Assembly: GCF_011758805.1 (NCBI RefSeq)
Contig: NZ_JAANOW010000002.1
Span: forward strand, 682,001 to 746,000
Origin: Mycolicibacterium fluoranthenivorans
GTDB taxonomy: Bacteria > Actinomycetota > Actinomycetes > Mycobacteriales > Mycobacteriaceae
Length of the DNA stretch: 64,000 nucleotides
Reading direction: 5' to 3'
Shown here: positions 1 through 8,228 of the stretch, one piece after another
Layout: the number at the start of each line of letters is the position of its first letter
Position numbering within the stretch: the stretch's first letter is position 1
Notes under the pieces: generated by a model
The model's input: the letters and a program-made list of their open reading frames with translations, nothing else
What the model was told of the DNA's origin: nothing
Database searches by the model: none
Position numbers and translations under genes: made by a program

Positions 1-2
1 TC

Positions 3-107
3 GAACAGGAAGCGTGGGCCCAGGAGGTCGTCTCGCGCACGGAGGATCTTCAGGAAGGGCTGCGGTCGTTCGCGGAGCGCCGCGCCCCGCGGTTCCAGGG
101 TTTCTGA
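3..107 (+). CDS. Enoyl-CoA hydratase/isomerase, C-terminal end only
   Basis: Only the last 34 codons are inside the window; the frame begins at base 3 and ends with TGA at 105-107. The residues read as the C-terminal helix of a crotonase, with the usual pattern of a VV-R-TED-EG-F stretch followed by a KR-P-F-G tail (here RRAPRFQGF). Crotonases hydrate or isomerise enoyl-CoA thioesters. The gene is convergent with the SDR that ends 3 bases downstream and fits the acyl-CoA theme of the next 18 kb. The family call rests on the tail alone, so the subfamily is unknown. Confidence 0.65.
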   Translation, partial: EQEAWAQEVVSRTEDLQEGLRSFAERRAPRFQGF

Positions 108-109
108 CC

Positions 110-973
110 CTAACTCGTCGGGCCACCGCGGATGGTGAACGCCGAGCTGTCGTCGATCTGATCGATGGCGTCTGCGATGCCTTCGGGACTCAGCTGGGGG
201 TCTTCGATGCCCTTGGTGACGCCGATGAACACCCGTGACACCTTGCCCGCGCCAACCGAGTAGATGTGTGCGGTCCGGTCGCAGGAGCGGTGTGAGAGGT
301 AGACCACGACCGGGGTGACGAGCTCGGGATCCATGACCTTGCCCGCCTCGCCCATGATCTCCTCGGTCATCCGGGTCCGGGCGATCGGCGCGATGGCGTT
401 GACGGCGATCCCGTTACGCGCGCCTTCGATTGCGAGCACGTGCATCATGCCCACCAGCCCCATCTTCGCGGCGCCGTAGTTGGCCTGCCCGAAGTTGCCG
501 AAAAGTCCGGTTCCCGAGGTGGTTTGCACGATCCGGCCGTAGTTCTGCGCGCGCATGATCGGCCAGACGGCGCGGGTGACGTGGAAGGCGCCGGTGAGGT
601 GGACGGCGACCACTGCGTCGACCTGGTCTGCCGTCATGTTCTTGAAGGCCGCGTCGCGCAGAATCCCGGCGTTGTTCACCAGGATGTCGACTCGGCCGAA
701 CGCCTCTACTGCGGCGGCCACGATCGCGGCGCCCCCGTCCTCGGTGGCCACCGAGTCCCCGTTCGCGACGGCGATCCCGCCGGCGGCGGTGATCTCGTCG
801 ACCACGGACTGGGCGGCTGCCGAGGATGCCCCCTGGCCGTCGACCGCGCTACCGAGGTCGTTGACCAGCACCCGCGCCCCACGACGGGCCAGTTCGAGGG
901 CGTGGCATCGTCCAAGTCCACCGCCGGCCCCCGTGACGATGGCCACCTGATCATCGAAAGTCATTGACTGCAT
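110..973 (-). CDS. Short-chain dehydrogenase/reductase (hydroxyacyl-CoA dehydrogenase-like)
   Basis: NAD(P)-dependent SDR of 287 aa. The N-terminal cofactor site is TGAGGGLGR at about residues 15-23, followed by an acidic-turn Asp (VNDLGSAVDG), the NNAG motif near residue 100 and the catalytic YGAAK. The VNDLG pattern resembles the (3R)-hydroxyacyl-CoA dehydrogenase domain of peroxisomal MFE-2, so oxidation of a 3-hydroxyacyl-CoA is a reasonable role. ATG 973 is preferred over ATG 964 because TAACCT lies exactly 7 nt upstream, the mycobacterial leaderless arrangement, and no Shine-Dalgarno is present. It is divergent from the FadD at 1030 and shares its regulatory region. Confidence 0.9.
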   Translation of the reverse strand: MQSMTFDDQVAIVTGAGGGLGRCHALELARRGARVLVNDLGSAVDGQGASSAAAQSVVDEITAAGGIAVANGDSVATEDGGAAIVAAAVEAFGRVDILVNNAGILRDAAFKNMTADQVDAVVAVHLTGAFHVTRAVWPIMRAQNYGRIVQTTSGTGLFGNFGQANYGAAKMGLVGMMHVLAIEGARNGIAVNAIAPIARTRMTEEIMGEAGKVMDPELVTPVVVYLSHRSCDRTAHIYSVGAGKVSRVFIGVTKGIEDPQLSPEGIADAIDQIDDSSAFTIRGGPTS

Positions 974-980
974 GAGTGAG

Positions 981-986
981 AGGTTA
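981..986 (-). promoter_or_regulatory. -10 element for a leaderless SDR transcript
   Basis: On the minus strand TAACCT matches TANNNT and is followed by 7 nt and then the ATG at 973. This is the spacing seen when transcription begins at the A of the start codon. No ribosome binding site is visible. Confidence 0.5.
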
Positions 987-999
987 CATTTACGGGACA

Positions 1000-1015
1000 G
1001 AGAATTGACATTTTC
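1000..1015. promoter_or_regulatory. Candidate operator, GAGAAT-TGAC-ATTTTC
   Basis: An inverted repeat with one arm mismatch lies between the divergent SDR and FadD genes. It matches 11 of 12 arm positions of the perfect GAGAAT-N4-ATTCTC repeat at 12274-12289, so it is a likely site for a regulator common to this cluster. Confidence 0.45.
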
Positions 1016-1029
1016 GACGGAGGTACGTC

Positions 1030-2607
1030 ATGACTGTCCCGTCCGAGCTGTTGCGCCACGCGCACCGACGGGCCGCGGGCCTGCGTTCCCGGTTTCGCGC
1101 CGCAGGGTTCTGGTCCGCGCAACCTGTGGACGCTGTGCGGTTCGCCGCCGCGCGGTACCCGGCCCGGGTCGCGGCCGTCGACCGCCGTCTCGGCGAGCTG
1201 ACCTATTCCCAACTGGACGAGCGAATCGACCTGGCGGCCAAGGCAATGGTTGACGCGGGCGTGGGTGTGGCGACTCCCGTGGTCGTCGTGGTGGGCAACG
1301 ATATCGACTCGGTGGTCGCCGTCCATGCGGTCATGCGTATCGAGGCGGTGGTGTTGCTGGTGGCCCGTAGTTCCGGGCCCGCCCAGGTGGCCGATGTCAT
1401 CGAACGGTCCGGCGCCCGATTCGGGACCGCGCCGAACTGGGACCGCGTCGCCGACTGCACCGGAGGCGCCGGCTTCAGCTGGATCGACCCGCACCGGTAC
1501 ACCGGTGCCGGCAAGCTGCCCCGCCGAACGGTGCCGGCCGACCAGCCGTCGTTCATCCTTTACACCTCGGGGACCACGTCGCGCCCCAAGGGTGTGATCC
1601 ACTCGGTGAGCACCCTGACCAAGGCATCGGTCAACTACATCGCCGGCGCCGGCCTCAGCTGGGACGACCGGATCTTTCTGATCAGCCCGTTGGCGTCGGT
1701 CACCGGCGTGCTGCAGGCCCTCTTCATCGCGCCGATGCTGACGGCGCCGGTCGTCCTCGAAGATCGGTGGGATCCCGCGGCGACGTGTGAACTGCTGCTG
1801 ACGTCGGGGGCCACCTGGTACGGCGGCCCGGACCGGCTGCTGGATCGGCTCCTCGACGAGGCCGTCAAACGCGACCGCCTGGTACCGCTACGGGCGGTCT
1901 ATCTGGGCGGGACCATGCTCGACGCGCGGATCGTCGATCGGATCGAGGACGATTTCGGGATCATCGTGATGCGCGCCTACGGGTCATCGGAGGTACCAGT
2001 GAGCACATCGGGCCTGCGCAGTGAGCCTGCGTCGCTGCGGCATGCCGACGACGGCGTGGCGCTCGGCGATGTCGAGGTGCGATTGGGGTCGCCGTCTGAT
2101 CCGGCGGAGTGCTGTATCCGCGGGCCGCACGCTTTCCTGGGGTACACCGACGCCGAGGACGACACGGCGGCGTTCGACGGTGAGTGGTTTCGCACCGGGG
2201 ATGTGGCCGAACTCGCCGACGGACGGGTCCGCATCGTGGGCCGGTTGAAGGACATCGTGATCCGCAACGGGCTGAAGATCCCGGCGGCCGAGGTCGAGGA
2301 GGCGGTCGCGGTGCTGCCGGGGGTGCGCGACTGTGCGGCTTATGCCGTCGCCGACGCGACCACCGGCGAGCGACTGGCCGTGGCGGTGGTACTGGACGAG
2401 GGCACCACCGCGATCCCGCTGACCGAGGTTTCCGAAGCACTGCTGGCGGCCGGGCTCCCCAAATACAAACTGCCCGAAGAACTCGTGTTCTGGGATCAGC
2501 CCCTGCCGCTCAACGACAATGGCAAGGTGGTGCGCAAGGAACTGGCCCAGCGGTCCGCCGGCCGACCCCGGACGCTGGCGGATCGGTTGGTCACCCCGGC
2601 GTCGTGA
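1030..2607 (+). CDS. Acyl-CoA synthetase (FadD/AMP-binding family)
   Basis: 525-aa ANL-superfamily ligase that adenylates a carboxylic acid and transfers it to CoA. The P-loop YTSGTTSRPKG starts at residue 178, YGSSE lies near 316, the adenylate-binding Asp is in FRTGD near 389, the hinge follows in GRLKDIVIRNG, and the C-terminal catalytic Lys is in NDNGKV near 499. GGAGG at 1019-1023 sits 6 nt before the ATG. It probably activates the substrate of the surrounding beta-oxidation genes. The acid cannot be deduced, and ligases of this family vary widely in specificity. Confidence 0.93.
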   Translation: MTVPSELLRHAHRRAAGLRSRFRAAGFWSAQPVDAVRFAAARYPARVAAVDRRLGELTYSQLDERIDLAAKAMVDAGVGVATPVVVVVGNDIDSVVAVHAVMRIEAVVLLVARSSGPAQVADVIERSGARFGTAPNWDRVADCTGGAGFSWIDPHRYTGAGKLPRRTVPADQPSFILYTSGTTSRPKGVIHSVSTLTKASVNYIAGAGLSWDDRIFLISPLASVTGVLQALFIAPMLTAPVVLEDRWDPAATCELLLTSGATWYGGPDRLLDRLLDEAVKRDRLVPLRAVYLGGTMLDARIVDRIEDDFGIIVMRAYGSSEVPVSTSGLRSEPASLRHADDGVALGDVEVRLGSPSDPAECCIRGPHAFLGYTDAEDDTAAFDGEWFRTGDVAELADGRVRIVGRLKDIVIRNGLKIPAAEVEEAVAVLPGVRDCAAYAVADATTGERLAVAVVLDEGTTAIPLTEVSEALLAAGLPKYKLPEELVFWDQPLPLNDNGKVVRKELAQRSAGRPRTLADRLVTPAS

Positions 2608-3022
2608 CACCCGGGGCCGGGACGAAGACCGGGACCACGAATCCGTCGTCATCGTCGCGGTAGGCCACCGCCAGTTCCATCCCGGCGCGTAGGTCGTCGA
2701 TATCGCAATCCTGGATCACCGTCATCAGCCGCGGCCCGTCGGTCAGGTCGACCATCGCCACCACGTAGGGCGTGGCGTCGAACGGCGCGGCGTTCTGCCG
2801 GATCACGGTCCAGGTGTAGAGCCGGGCATGCCCCGAGGCCGGCGTCAGCTGCACATCCTCGCTCCAGCAGTGCGGGCAGAACGGCCGCACGTAGAGCGAA
2901 CGCTGCCCGCAGGACCCACAGGTGTGCACCATCAGGGTCCGGTCCTGTACGGCTGTCCACCATGCTTCGGTGTCGGTGTCGGTGTCGACCGTCGGTCGGT
3001 GCGGGCCGGACGGTACCTCCAT
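2591..3022 (-). CDS. DUF35 zinc-ribbon/OB-fold acyl-CoA-associated protein
   Basis: 143-aa protein with an N-terminal helix containing an AWW motif, a four-cysteine zinc ribbon (C35-x2-C38-x10-C49-x2-C52) and a C-terminal OB-fold. DUF35 proteins partner thiolase-fold enzymes; in steroid side-chain degradation a DUF35 domain binds the Ltp2 aldolase. Its ATG overlaps the stop of the thiolase-fold gene upstream (ATGA at 3022), so the two are translationally coupled and very probably form one complex. The 3' end overlaps the convergent FadD by 17 nt. Confidence 0.9.
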   Translation of the reverse strand: MEVPSGPHRPTVDTDTDTEAWWTAVQDRTLMVHTCGSCGQRSLYVRPFCPHCWSEDVQLTPASGHARLYTWTVIRQNAAPFDATPYVVAMVDLTDGPRLMTVIQDCDIDDLRAGMELAVAYRDDDDGFVVPVFVPAPGVTTPG

Positions 3023-4167
3023 CACTGCCTCCCGAGAATCATTGTGGCGCTGTGCGTGAAGAAGCCGCCCATGGCGTGTACGCACGCCAGCCGGGCGTGG
3101 TCGACCTGGCGCGGTCCGCATTCTCCGCGCAGTTGACGGACGGCCTCGACCAACAGGAACATGCCGCGCATGCCGGGGTGGCAGGCGGCCAGCCCGCCGC
3201 CGTCGGTGTTGGTGGGCAGTGCTCCGCCGGGGCGCAGGGCGCCGGATTCCAGGAATGGGCCCCCGTCGCCCTTGGCGCAGAATCCCAGGTCTTCGAGAGT
3301 GAGGAGCACCGTCGAGGTGAACGAATCGTACAACTGGCAGACGTCGATGTCGGATGGCCGGACCCCAGCTTGGTCGAACGCCCGCGGACCGGAGACGGCA
3401 GCCGCCGAGGTGGTGAAATCCTGCCACTGGCTCATGTTCACGTGCGACGTGGCGTCCGAGGCCCCCAAGATCCAGACGGGTTCCTTGGCGCAGTCCCGGG
3501 CCACCGCCTCACTGGCCAGGACCACTGCACCTCCGCCATCGGTGCGCAGACACACGTGTTTGGCCGTGAAGGGGTCAGCGAGCATCGGGGCTGCACCCAC
3601 GTCCGCCACGGTCAACCGCTCCCGGTCGAAGGCGTCCTCATTCATCGCCGCCCATTCGTGCGCGGCGACGGCCACTTCGGCGAGCTGTTCGACCGTCGTG
3701 CCGTATTCGATCATGTGCCGTCGCGCGGCCATCGCATACTTGGCGATGAGCGTTGCACCGTAGGGTGTTTCGAACTGCAAGGCGCCGCCGGTGCCCATCG
3801 CCGCGGCAGAGCCGCGGACGCGGCGTTTGACGTCGGACCGGGCTGTGGAGCCGTACGTCAGCAAGACCACGTCCAACTCGCCGGCGGCAATGGCCGTGGC
3901 CGCGTGCCGGGCCATCACCTCCCACGACGAGCCGCCGACATTCGTGGCGTCGACCCAGGTGGGGCGAAGTCCGAGATACTCGCTCACCTCGACCGGGGCC
4001 AGCAGCGAGCCGTGCGCGCCCAGTCCCTGAACATCGTCCTTGTGCAACCCGGCGTCGGCCACCGCGCGCCGAGCGGCCTGGGCCATCAGCGCCACGGCGG
4101 TCTGGTCGGGAACGCGTCCGCAATCAGACAGGGCGGCACCCACAACGGCAACGCGGCGAGACGGCAT
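3022..4167 (-). CDS. Thiolase-fold lipid-transfer protein (Ltp2/SCP-x-like), probable retro-aldolase subunit
   Basis: 381-aa thiolase-superfamily protein. The position that carries the nucleophilic Cys in true thiolases reads TNVGGSSW (residues 75-82), with Gly/Ser instead of Cys. A GGGLAACHPG motif is kept near residue 330 and the C-terminal GGFFTHS segment is present. Loss of the nucleophile together with a coupled DUF35 partner is the signature of Ltp2-type aldolases, which cleave a beta-hydroxyacyl-CoA to a ketone and a shorter acyl-CoA rather than performing thiolysis. That function is inferred from the family. It is divergent from the HpcH/HpaI aldolase. Confidence 0.88.
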   Translation of the reverse strand: MPSRRVAVVGAALSDCGRVPDQTAVALMAQAARRAVADAGLHKDDVQGLGAHGSLLAPVEVSEYLGLRPTWVDATNVGGSSWEVMARHAATAIAAGELDVVLLTYGSTARSDVKRRVRGSAAAMGTGGALQFETPYGATLIAKYAMAARRHMIEYGTTVEQLAEVAVAAHEWAAMNEDAFDRERLTVADVGAAPMLADPFTAKHVCLRTDGGGAVVLASEAVARDCAKEPVWILGASDATSHVNMSQWQDFTTSAAAVSGPRAFDQAGVRPSDIDVCQLYDSFTSTVLLTLEDLGFCAKGDGGPFLESGALRPGGALPTNTDGGGLAACHPGMRGMFLLVEAVRQLRGECGPRQVDHARLACVHAMGGFFTHSATMILGRQ

Positions 4168-4208
4168 CAGTCATGGTTAGCACACCGATAAGGGCATTGC
4201 CGAATTTG

Positions 4209-4224
4209 TGAAATGATTGTTCTC
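4209..4224. promoter_or_regulatory. Weak operator-like site, TGAAAT-GATT-GTTCTC
   Basis: It lies between the divergent thiolase-fold and aldolase genes. The right half matches 5 of 6 and the left half 3 of 6 positions of GAGAAT-N4-ATTCTC. It is listed because it occupies the same kind of position as better copies at 1000, 12274 and 17324. Confidence 0.25.
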
Positions 4225-4243
4225 GCTCGGTTACGGTGGCTTG

Positions 4244-5029
4244 GTGCAAGCAGCTTTGCGGGACGCGCTGAGGGCCGGCGATCTGGTGGTGTGCCTGGCG
4301 CTGTTGAACTCGCGAACCTCTGATGTTCCGGCCATCGCCGCTGCGTGCGGTTATGACGCCGTCTACGTCGATCTGGAACACACCTCGACATCGTTGGAGA
4401 CGGCCGCGCTGCTGTGCTCCAGTGCGATCGGCGCAGGTATTGCCGGCCTGGTTCGGGTGCCGTCTCATGATCCCAGTGTGATCGCCCGGGTGCTCGACAA
4501 CGGGGCGACTGGAATTATTGTGCCGCATGTCAATTCAGCCAGCGAGGCGCGGGCGATCGTGGACGCCGCGCGGTTCCCTCCGGTGGGTCACAGGTCGATC
4601 TCCGGACCCAACGCCGTCAGTGGCTACGAGCCCCGCCCGGCGACGAAACTGACCGAGGTGCTCGAGCAGCGCACGGTGGTGTCGGTGATGATAGAAACCC
4701 CGCAGGCGGTGCGGGCATGCGACGATATCGCCGCTGTGGGCGGGATCGACATGATCCTCATCGGACCTAGCGATCTGACGGCCGAGATGGGAATCCACGG
4801 CCAGTATGAGAATGAACATTTCCATATTGCGGTAGAGTCGGTGGCGGCGGCCTGCCGCACTCACGGCGTGGCGCTAGGCGTAGCGGGGATAAAGTCCGTC
4901 GACCTGCTGAGACGCTTTGCCGACCTCGGTCTGCAATTCATCTCGGCAGGCACGGATGTCGGCATGATGACCGAAGCTGCTACGGCTCGCGCACAAGCCC
5001 TTCGCGGGCTTCGGGGCTGCTCCGGCTGA
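4244..5029 (+). CDS. HpcH/HpaI-family aldolase
   Basis: 261-aa TIM-barrel class II aldolase of the HpcH/HpaI/2-dehydro-3-deoxygalactarate type. Visible motifs are the metal-ligand region YVDLEHTS, the PHVN turn, a conserved FPPVGHRS glycine/arginine loop, VMIETPQAV with the metal-binding Glu, and GPSDL. Such enzymes split 4-hydroxy-2-oxo acids to pyruvate or glyoxylate plus an aldehyde. GTG 4244 is chosen because it gives the usual short N-terminus; TTG at 4241 or 4217 is possible and no strong ribosome site decides. It starts an apparent operon with the dioxygenase, dehydrogenase and crotonase downstream. Confidence 0.9.
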   Translation: MQAALRDALRAGDLVVCLALLNSRTSDVPAIAAACGYDAVYVDLEHTSTSLETAALLCSSAIGAGIAGLVRVPSHDPSVIARVLDNGATGIIVPHVNSASEARAIVDAARFPPVGHRSISGPNAVSGYEPRPATKLTEVLEQRTVVSVMIETPQAVRACDDIAAVGGIDMILIGPSDLTAEMGIHGQYENEHFHIAVESVAAACRTHGVALGVAGIKSVDLLRRFADLGLQFISAGTDVGMMTEAATARAQALRGLRGCSG

Positions 5030-5071
5030 CAGGCTGTCGGCAGGACTGGCGCGACGACTACAGGAGGACGG

Positions 5072-6187
5072 ATGCCCACCCCGATCTACCACGATCAAGT
5101 AACCGACAGCATGGCCTGGACCGGTGCGGACTTCACCAGTAAAGAGGACTTCGCCTTCGATCTCTCAGCCCGCAATGTCGCTGCGCTTGAGTCGATTCTG
5201 GCGAAGACCGCCGGTAAAGACCGCGACGACATCACCCCTGAGGACGCCCGTCACCCCGATCTCGACGACGATTTGGGGCGGCTCTACCGAGATCTGATGT
5301 TCGGCAAGGGCCTGGCCTGCGTCCGCGGTTTCCCGGTGGAGCAGCACTCTATTGAGGACCTGGAACGCATCTACTGGGCGTTCTGCACTCATCTGGGCTA
5401 CCTGGTGTCGAACAACTCGTTCGGTCACCGCATGGTGCGGGTGCAGGAGGAGATTCTGCCCAACGGCGTGCAGCCCGCCCGTGGCACCAAATCGCGGGCC
5501 GAGCTCGCGATGCACAACGATGCCGCCGACATCTTGTCGCTACTGTGCGTGTATCCCGCCTTCGAGGGCGGCGAGAGCCAGTTCGCCAGCGGGCCGGCCG
5601 CGCACAACCGCATCCTCGCCGAACGTCCCGATCTGCTCGACGTGCTGTACCAAGGATTCCCGCACCACCGGCGGAGCGAGCAGCCCGACGACCAGCCCGA
5701 CGTGACTCCCTACGACGTGCCGGTCTTCTCGCAGATCGACGGCAGGATCTGCATCAACTTCACGTACAGCAGCATCTTGCCCGCCATGAAGACGATCGGC
5801 CGCGAGTTCACCGCCAAAGAGGAGGAGGCCGTGGAGTACCTGCGCAACGTACTCGTCGAGCAGCAGGTGGAATTCCGTCTCGAATCCGGCGAGGCGGCGG
5901 TCGCGAACAACTTCGCGATGTGCCATTCTCGCTCGGATTTCGTCAGCAGCAACGACCCGAAGAAGGCGCGGTGCTTCCTTCGCGCGTGGATGGAAGTGCC
6001 GCGCGAGGACCGTCGGCTGCCGCTGGGGCGTGAGTACTTCCACATGGAGAACAAGGATCTCCGGCTCGGCTACGACGTGGTCGAGGGCCGCGACGGTGCC
6101 ATCGCGCGCAATGACTACAAGAACGTGGATGCGGCGCTGGCGGATATGTTCAAGGCGGCACAGGCGAAGCCCACGCTGAAGAAATGA
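5072..6187 (+). CDS. TauD/TfdA-family Fe(II)/2-oxoglutarate dioxygenase
   Basis: 371-aa oxygenase of the taurine dioxygenase/clavaminate synthase fold. The iron site is H148-x-D150 (MHNDAAD) with the distal His near 285 (MCHSRSDF); R300 or R304 in ARCFLRAW would hold 2-oxoglutarate. It should hydroxylate or desaturate an aliphatic acid or ether with release of CO2 and succinate. An AGGAGG site lies just before the ATG and the stop overlaps the next gene (ATGA at 6184). Lying between an aldolase and a hydroxyacid dehydrogenase, it may prepare the substrate for those steps. Confidence 0.9.
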   Translation: MPTPIYHDQVTDSMAWTGADFTSKEDFAFDLSARNVAALESILAKTAGKDRDDITPEDARHPDLDDDLGRLYRDLMFGKGLACVRGFPVEQHSIEDLERIYWAFCTHLGYLVSNNSFGHRMVRVQEEILPNGVQPARGTKSRAELAMHNDAADILSLLCVYPAFEGGESQFASGPAAHNRILAERPDLLDVLYQGFPHHRRSEQPDDQPDVTPYDVPVFSQIDGRICINFTYSSILPAMKTIGREFTAKEEEAVEYLRNVLVEQQVEFRLESGEAAVANNFAMCHSRSDFVSSNDPKKARCFLRAWMEVPREDRRLPLGREYFHMENKDLRLGYDVVEGRDGAIARNDYKNVDAALADMFKAAQAKPTLKK

Positions 6188-7263
6188 GCCAACGCCCTCG
6201 ACCGCGGCTGGTCTTCGAACGTTGGACCGATCCCGTCGCCGGAGACATCCTCGAACTCGCCGACATCGACGTCGTCAAACTGGATCTCGGTGCACCCGCT
6301 GGGCAGGGGTGGGCGGCGCTGGAGTCGGCGCATGGCTATCAGGTCGCCACCCGCACCGATATCGCCAGGGTGGAGGCCGGCCAGCAATGGTTGGCCGGCC
6401 CCGCCCTGGTCCGGCGCTGCGACAGTCTTCTCGCGGTGTGTTCGGCCGGTGCCGGGTACGACGTCATCGATGTCGAAGCCTGTACCAGCGCCGGCATCGC
6501 GGTGTGCAACAACTCTGGTCCCGGTGCCGAGGCGGTGGCCGAGCACGCCCTGGGATTCATGCTGGACCTGGCGAAGAAGATCACCGTCGCCGACCGCGCT
6601 CTGCGCAGCGGGCCGATCGGGGATCGGCTGGTCCTGCAAGGCAGCCAGTTGCTCGGCAAGACCCTCGGGGTGGTTGGGATGGGGGTCATCGGCAGCCGCC
6701 TGGTGCAGCTGTGCGCGCCCTTCGGGATGGAGGTGCTGGTCTTCGATCCCTACCTCGACGAGCAATCCGCGCAGGCGCGCGGTGCGCAACTGGTGACGCT
6801 GTCCGAACTCGTGGCGCGGGCGGACTTCGTCCAGGTGACCTGCCCCCTCACCGCCGAGACGCGGGGGTTGTTCGGCAGGGCCGAATTCGCGGCCATGAAA
6901 CCGACGGCCTTCTTCATCACCACCGCGCGCGGACCGGTGCACGACGAGCAGGCCCTGCTCGATGCCCTGGTGGGCGGCGGTATCGCCGGTGCCGGTCTGG
7001 ACGTGTTCCACGATGAGCCACCACGGCCGGACAACCCGCTGTTGCATCTCGAAAACGTGGTGGCGACACCGCATACCGCCGGGATCACCAAAGAGGCGGC
7101 GCGCGATATCGCGGTGGCAACCGCCACACAATGGCAGATGATCTTCGAGGGGCGCCGGCCGCCACGTCTGCTCAACCCCGATGTCTGGCCCCGTTACTGC
7201 GACCGCTTCCACGACATCCTCGGCTTCCGGCCCACCCGGCCCGTTGCCGCGGTGTCCGAGTGA
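6184..7263 (+). CDS. D-isomer-specific 2-hydroxyacid dehydrogenase
   Basis: 359-aa NAD(P)-dependent dehydrogenase interconverting a 2-hydroxy acid and its 2-oxo acid. The Rossmann motif GMGVIG is near residue 165; the catalytic triad is Arg near 249 (TTARGP), Glu near 278 (FHDEPP) and His near 297 (TPHTAG). It overlaps the dioxygenase stop by 4 nt, so co-translation is expected. A 2-oxo product would be a natural substrate or product for the HpcH/HpaI aldolase at the head of the operon. Confidence 0.92.
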   Translation: MSQRPRPRLVFERWTDPVAGDILELADIDVVKLDLGAPAGQGWAALESAHGYQVATRTDIARVEAGQQWLAGPALVRRCDSLLAVCSAGAGYDVIDVEACTSAGIAVCNNSGPGAEAVAEHALGFMLDLAKKITVADRALRSGPIGDRLVLQGSQLLGKTLGVVGMGVIGSRLVQLCAPFGMEVLVFDPYLDEQSAQARGAQLVTLSELVARADFVQVTCPLTAETRGLFGRAEFAAMKPTAFFITTARGPVHDEQALLDALVGGGIAGAGLDVFHDEPPRPDNPLLHLENVVATPHTAGITKEAARDIAVATATQWQMIFEGRRPPRLLNPDVWPRYCDRFHDILGFRPTRPVAAVSE

Positions 7264-7304
7264 GTGAACCAGTCGTGGCAACGTCTGTGAAGGAGCATGC
7301 CCAG

Positions 7305-8129
7305 GTGACAACGTACGAAACCATCGAGTTCGAGGTCCGCGGGCACACCGCGTGCGTGACGTTGAACCGGCCCGACGTCCTCAACGCGATCAATGATGAG
7401 ATGATCGCTGAACTCGCCACGGTGTATGCCGACATCGAACAGTCCCAGGATATTTGGACGGTGATCATCACCGGCGCAGGGCGGGCATTGTGCGTGGGTG
7501 CCGATGTCAAGAAGGCCGCCGATCACGACATGGAGAACGCCGCGGGCATCGACAACCAGGGTGAGCCGATCCTGAGTTCGCTCCGGCAGTGGGACGCACC
7601 GCAGGAGGCCACGCCACCGTGGTTGCAGATGACCAAGCCGATCATCTGCGCGGTCAACGGTATCGCCTGCGGTGCGGGGATGGATTTGGTCACCACCGCC
7701 GACATCACCATCGCCTCGGACCGCGCGACGTTGATGGACCCGCACGTCAGCATCGGGGTGACCTCGGGCCGGGAGGCGGTGCGGCTTGCCAGGATCTTGC
7801 CCCTCCCGGTGGCCATGCGACTGGTGCTCATGGGTAAGCACGAGCGCCTCGACGCGCACCGCGCGCACGAACTGGGGGTCTTCACCGAGGTGGTATCCCA
7901 CGACGATCTGATGGACCGGGCCTGGGAGATCGGCGAGATTGTGAACTCCAATGCGCCCCTGGCGGTACGGGGTTCACGGATGGCGGTCCGCAAAGGCTTG
8001 ACCTTGCCGATCTATGAAGCGGAGTTGCTGGCCGAGAACTACCGCATGAAGGTCGCGCTGACCAAGGATGCGATCGAGGGACCCCGCGCTTTCCTGGAAA
8101 AACGCGTGCCGCACTGGCAGGCCCGCTGA
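7305..8129 (+). CDS. Enoyl-CoA hydratase/isomerase (crotonase)
   Basis: 274-aa crotonase with the N-terminal NRPDVLNA motif, the first oxyanion loop GRALCVGADVK and the second NGIACGAGMDL. It should hydrate or isomerise an enoyl-CoA. GTG 7305 has AAGGAG 9 nt upstream; an alternative GTG at 7260 would overlap the preceding stop but lacks a ribosome site. It is the fourth gene of the aldolase-dioxygenase-dehydrogenase operon, which links that operon to CoA-thioester chemistry. Confidence 0.9.
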   Translation: MTTYETIEFEVRGHTACVTLNRPDVLNAINDEMIAELATVYADIEQSQDIWTVIITGAGRALCVGADVKKAADHDMENAAGIDNQGEPILSSLRQWDAPQEATPPWLQMTKPIICAVNGIACGAGMDLVTTADITIASDRATLMDPHVSIGVTSGREAVRLARILPLPVAMRLVLMGKHERLDAHRAHELGVFTEVVSHDDLMDRAWEIGEIVNSNAPLAVRGSRMAVRKGLTLPIYEAELLAENYRMKVALTKDAIEGPRAFLEKRVPHWQAR

Positions 8130-8228
8130 GAAGCGGTTCCGTAAATCGCTCGTTGCGAAAGAGATAATCAACATACCCGTGTAGGTAGATCACACATTCT
8201 CCGATGGTGCGGGTATTGTTCTTGGATT

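Noticed and set aside
8174..8187. TACC-N6-GGTA palindrome upstream of tetR 8229
   Set aside because: The arms are only 4 bp and the element has no second copy in the window.
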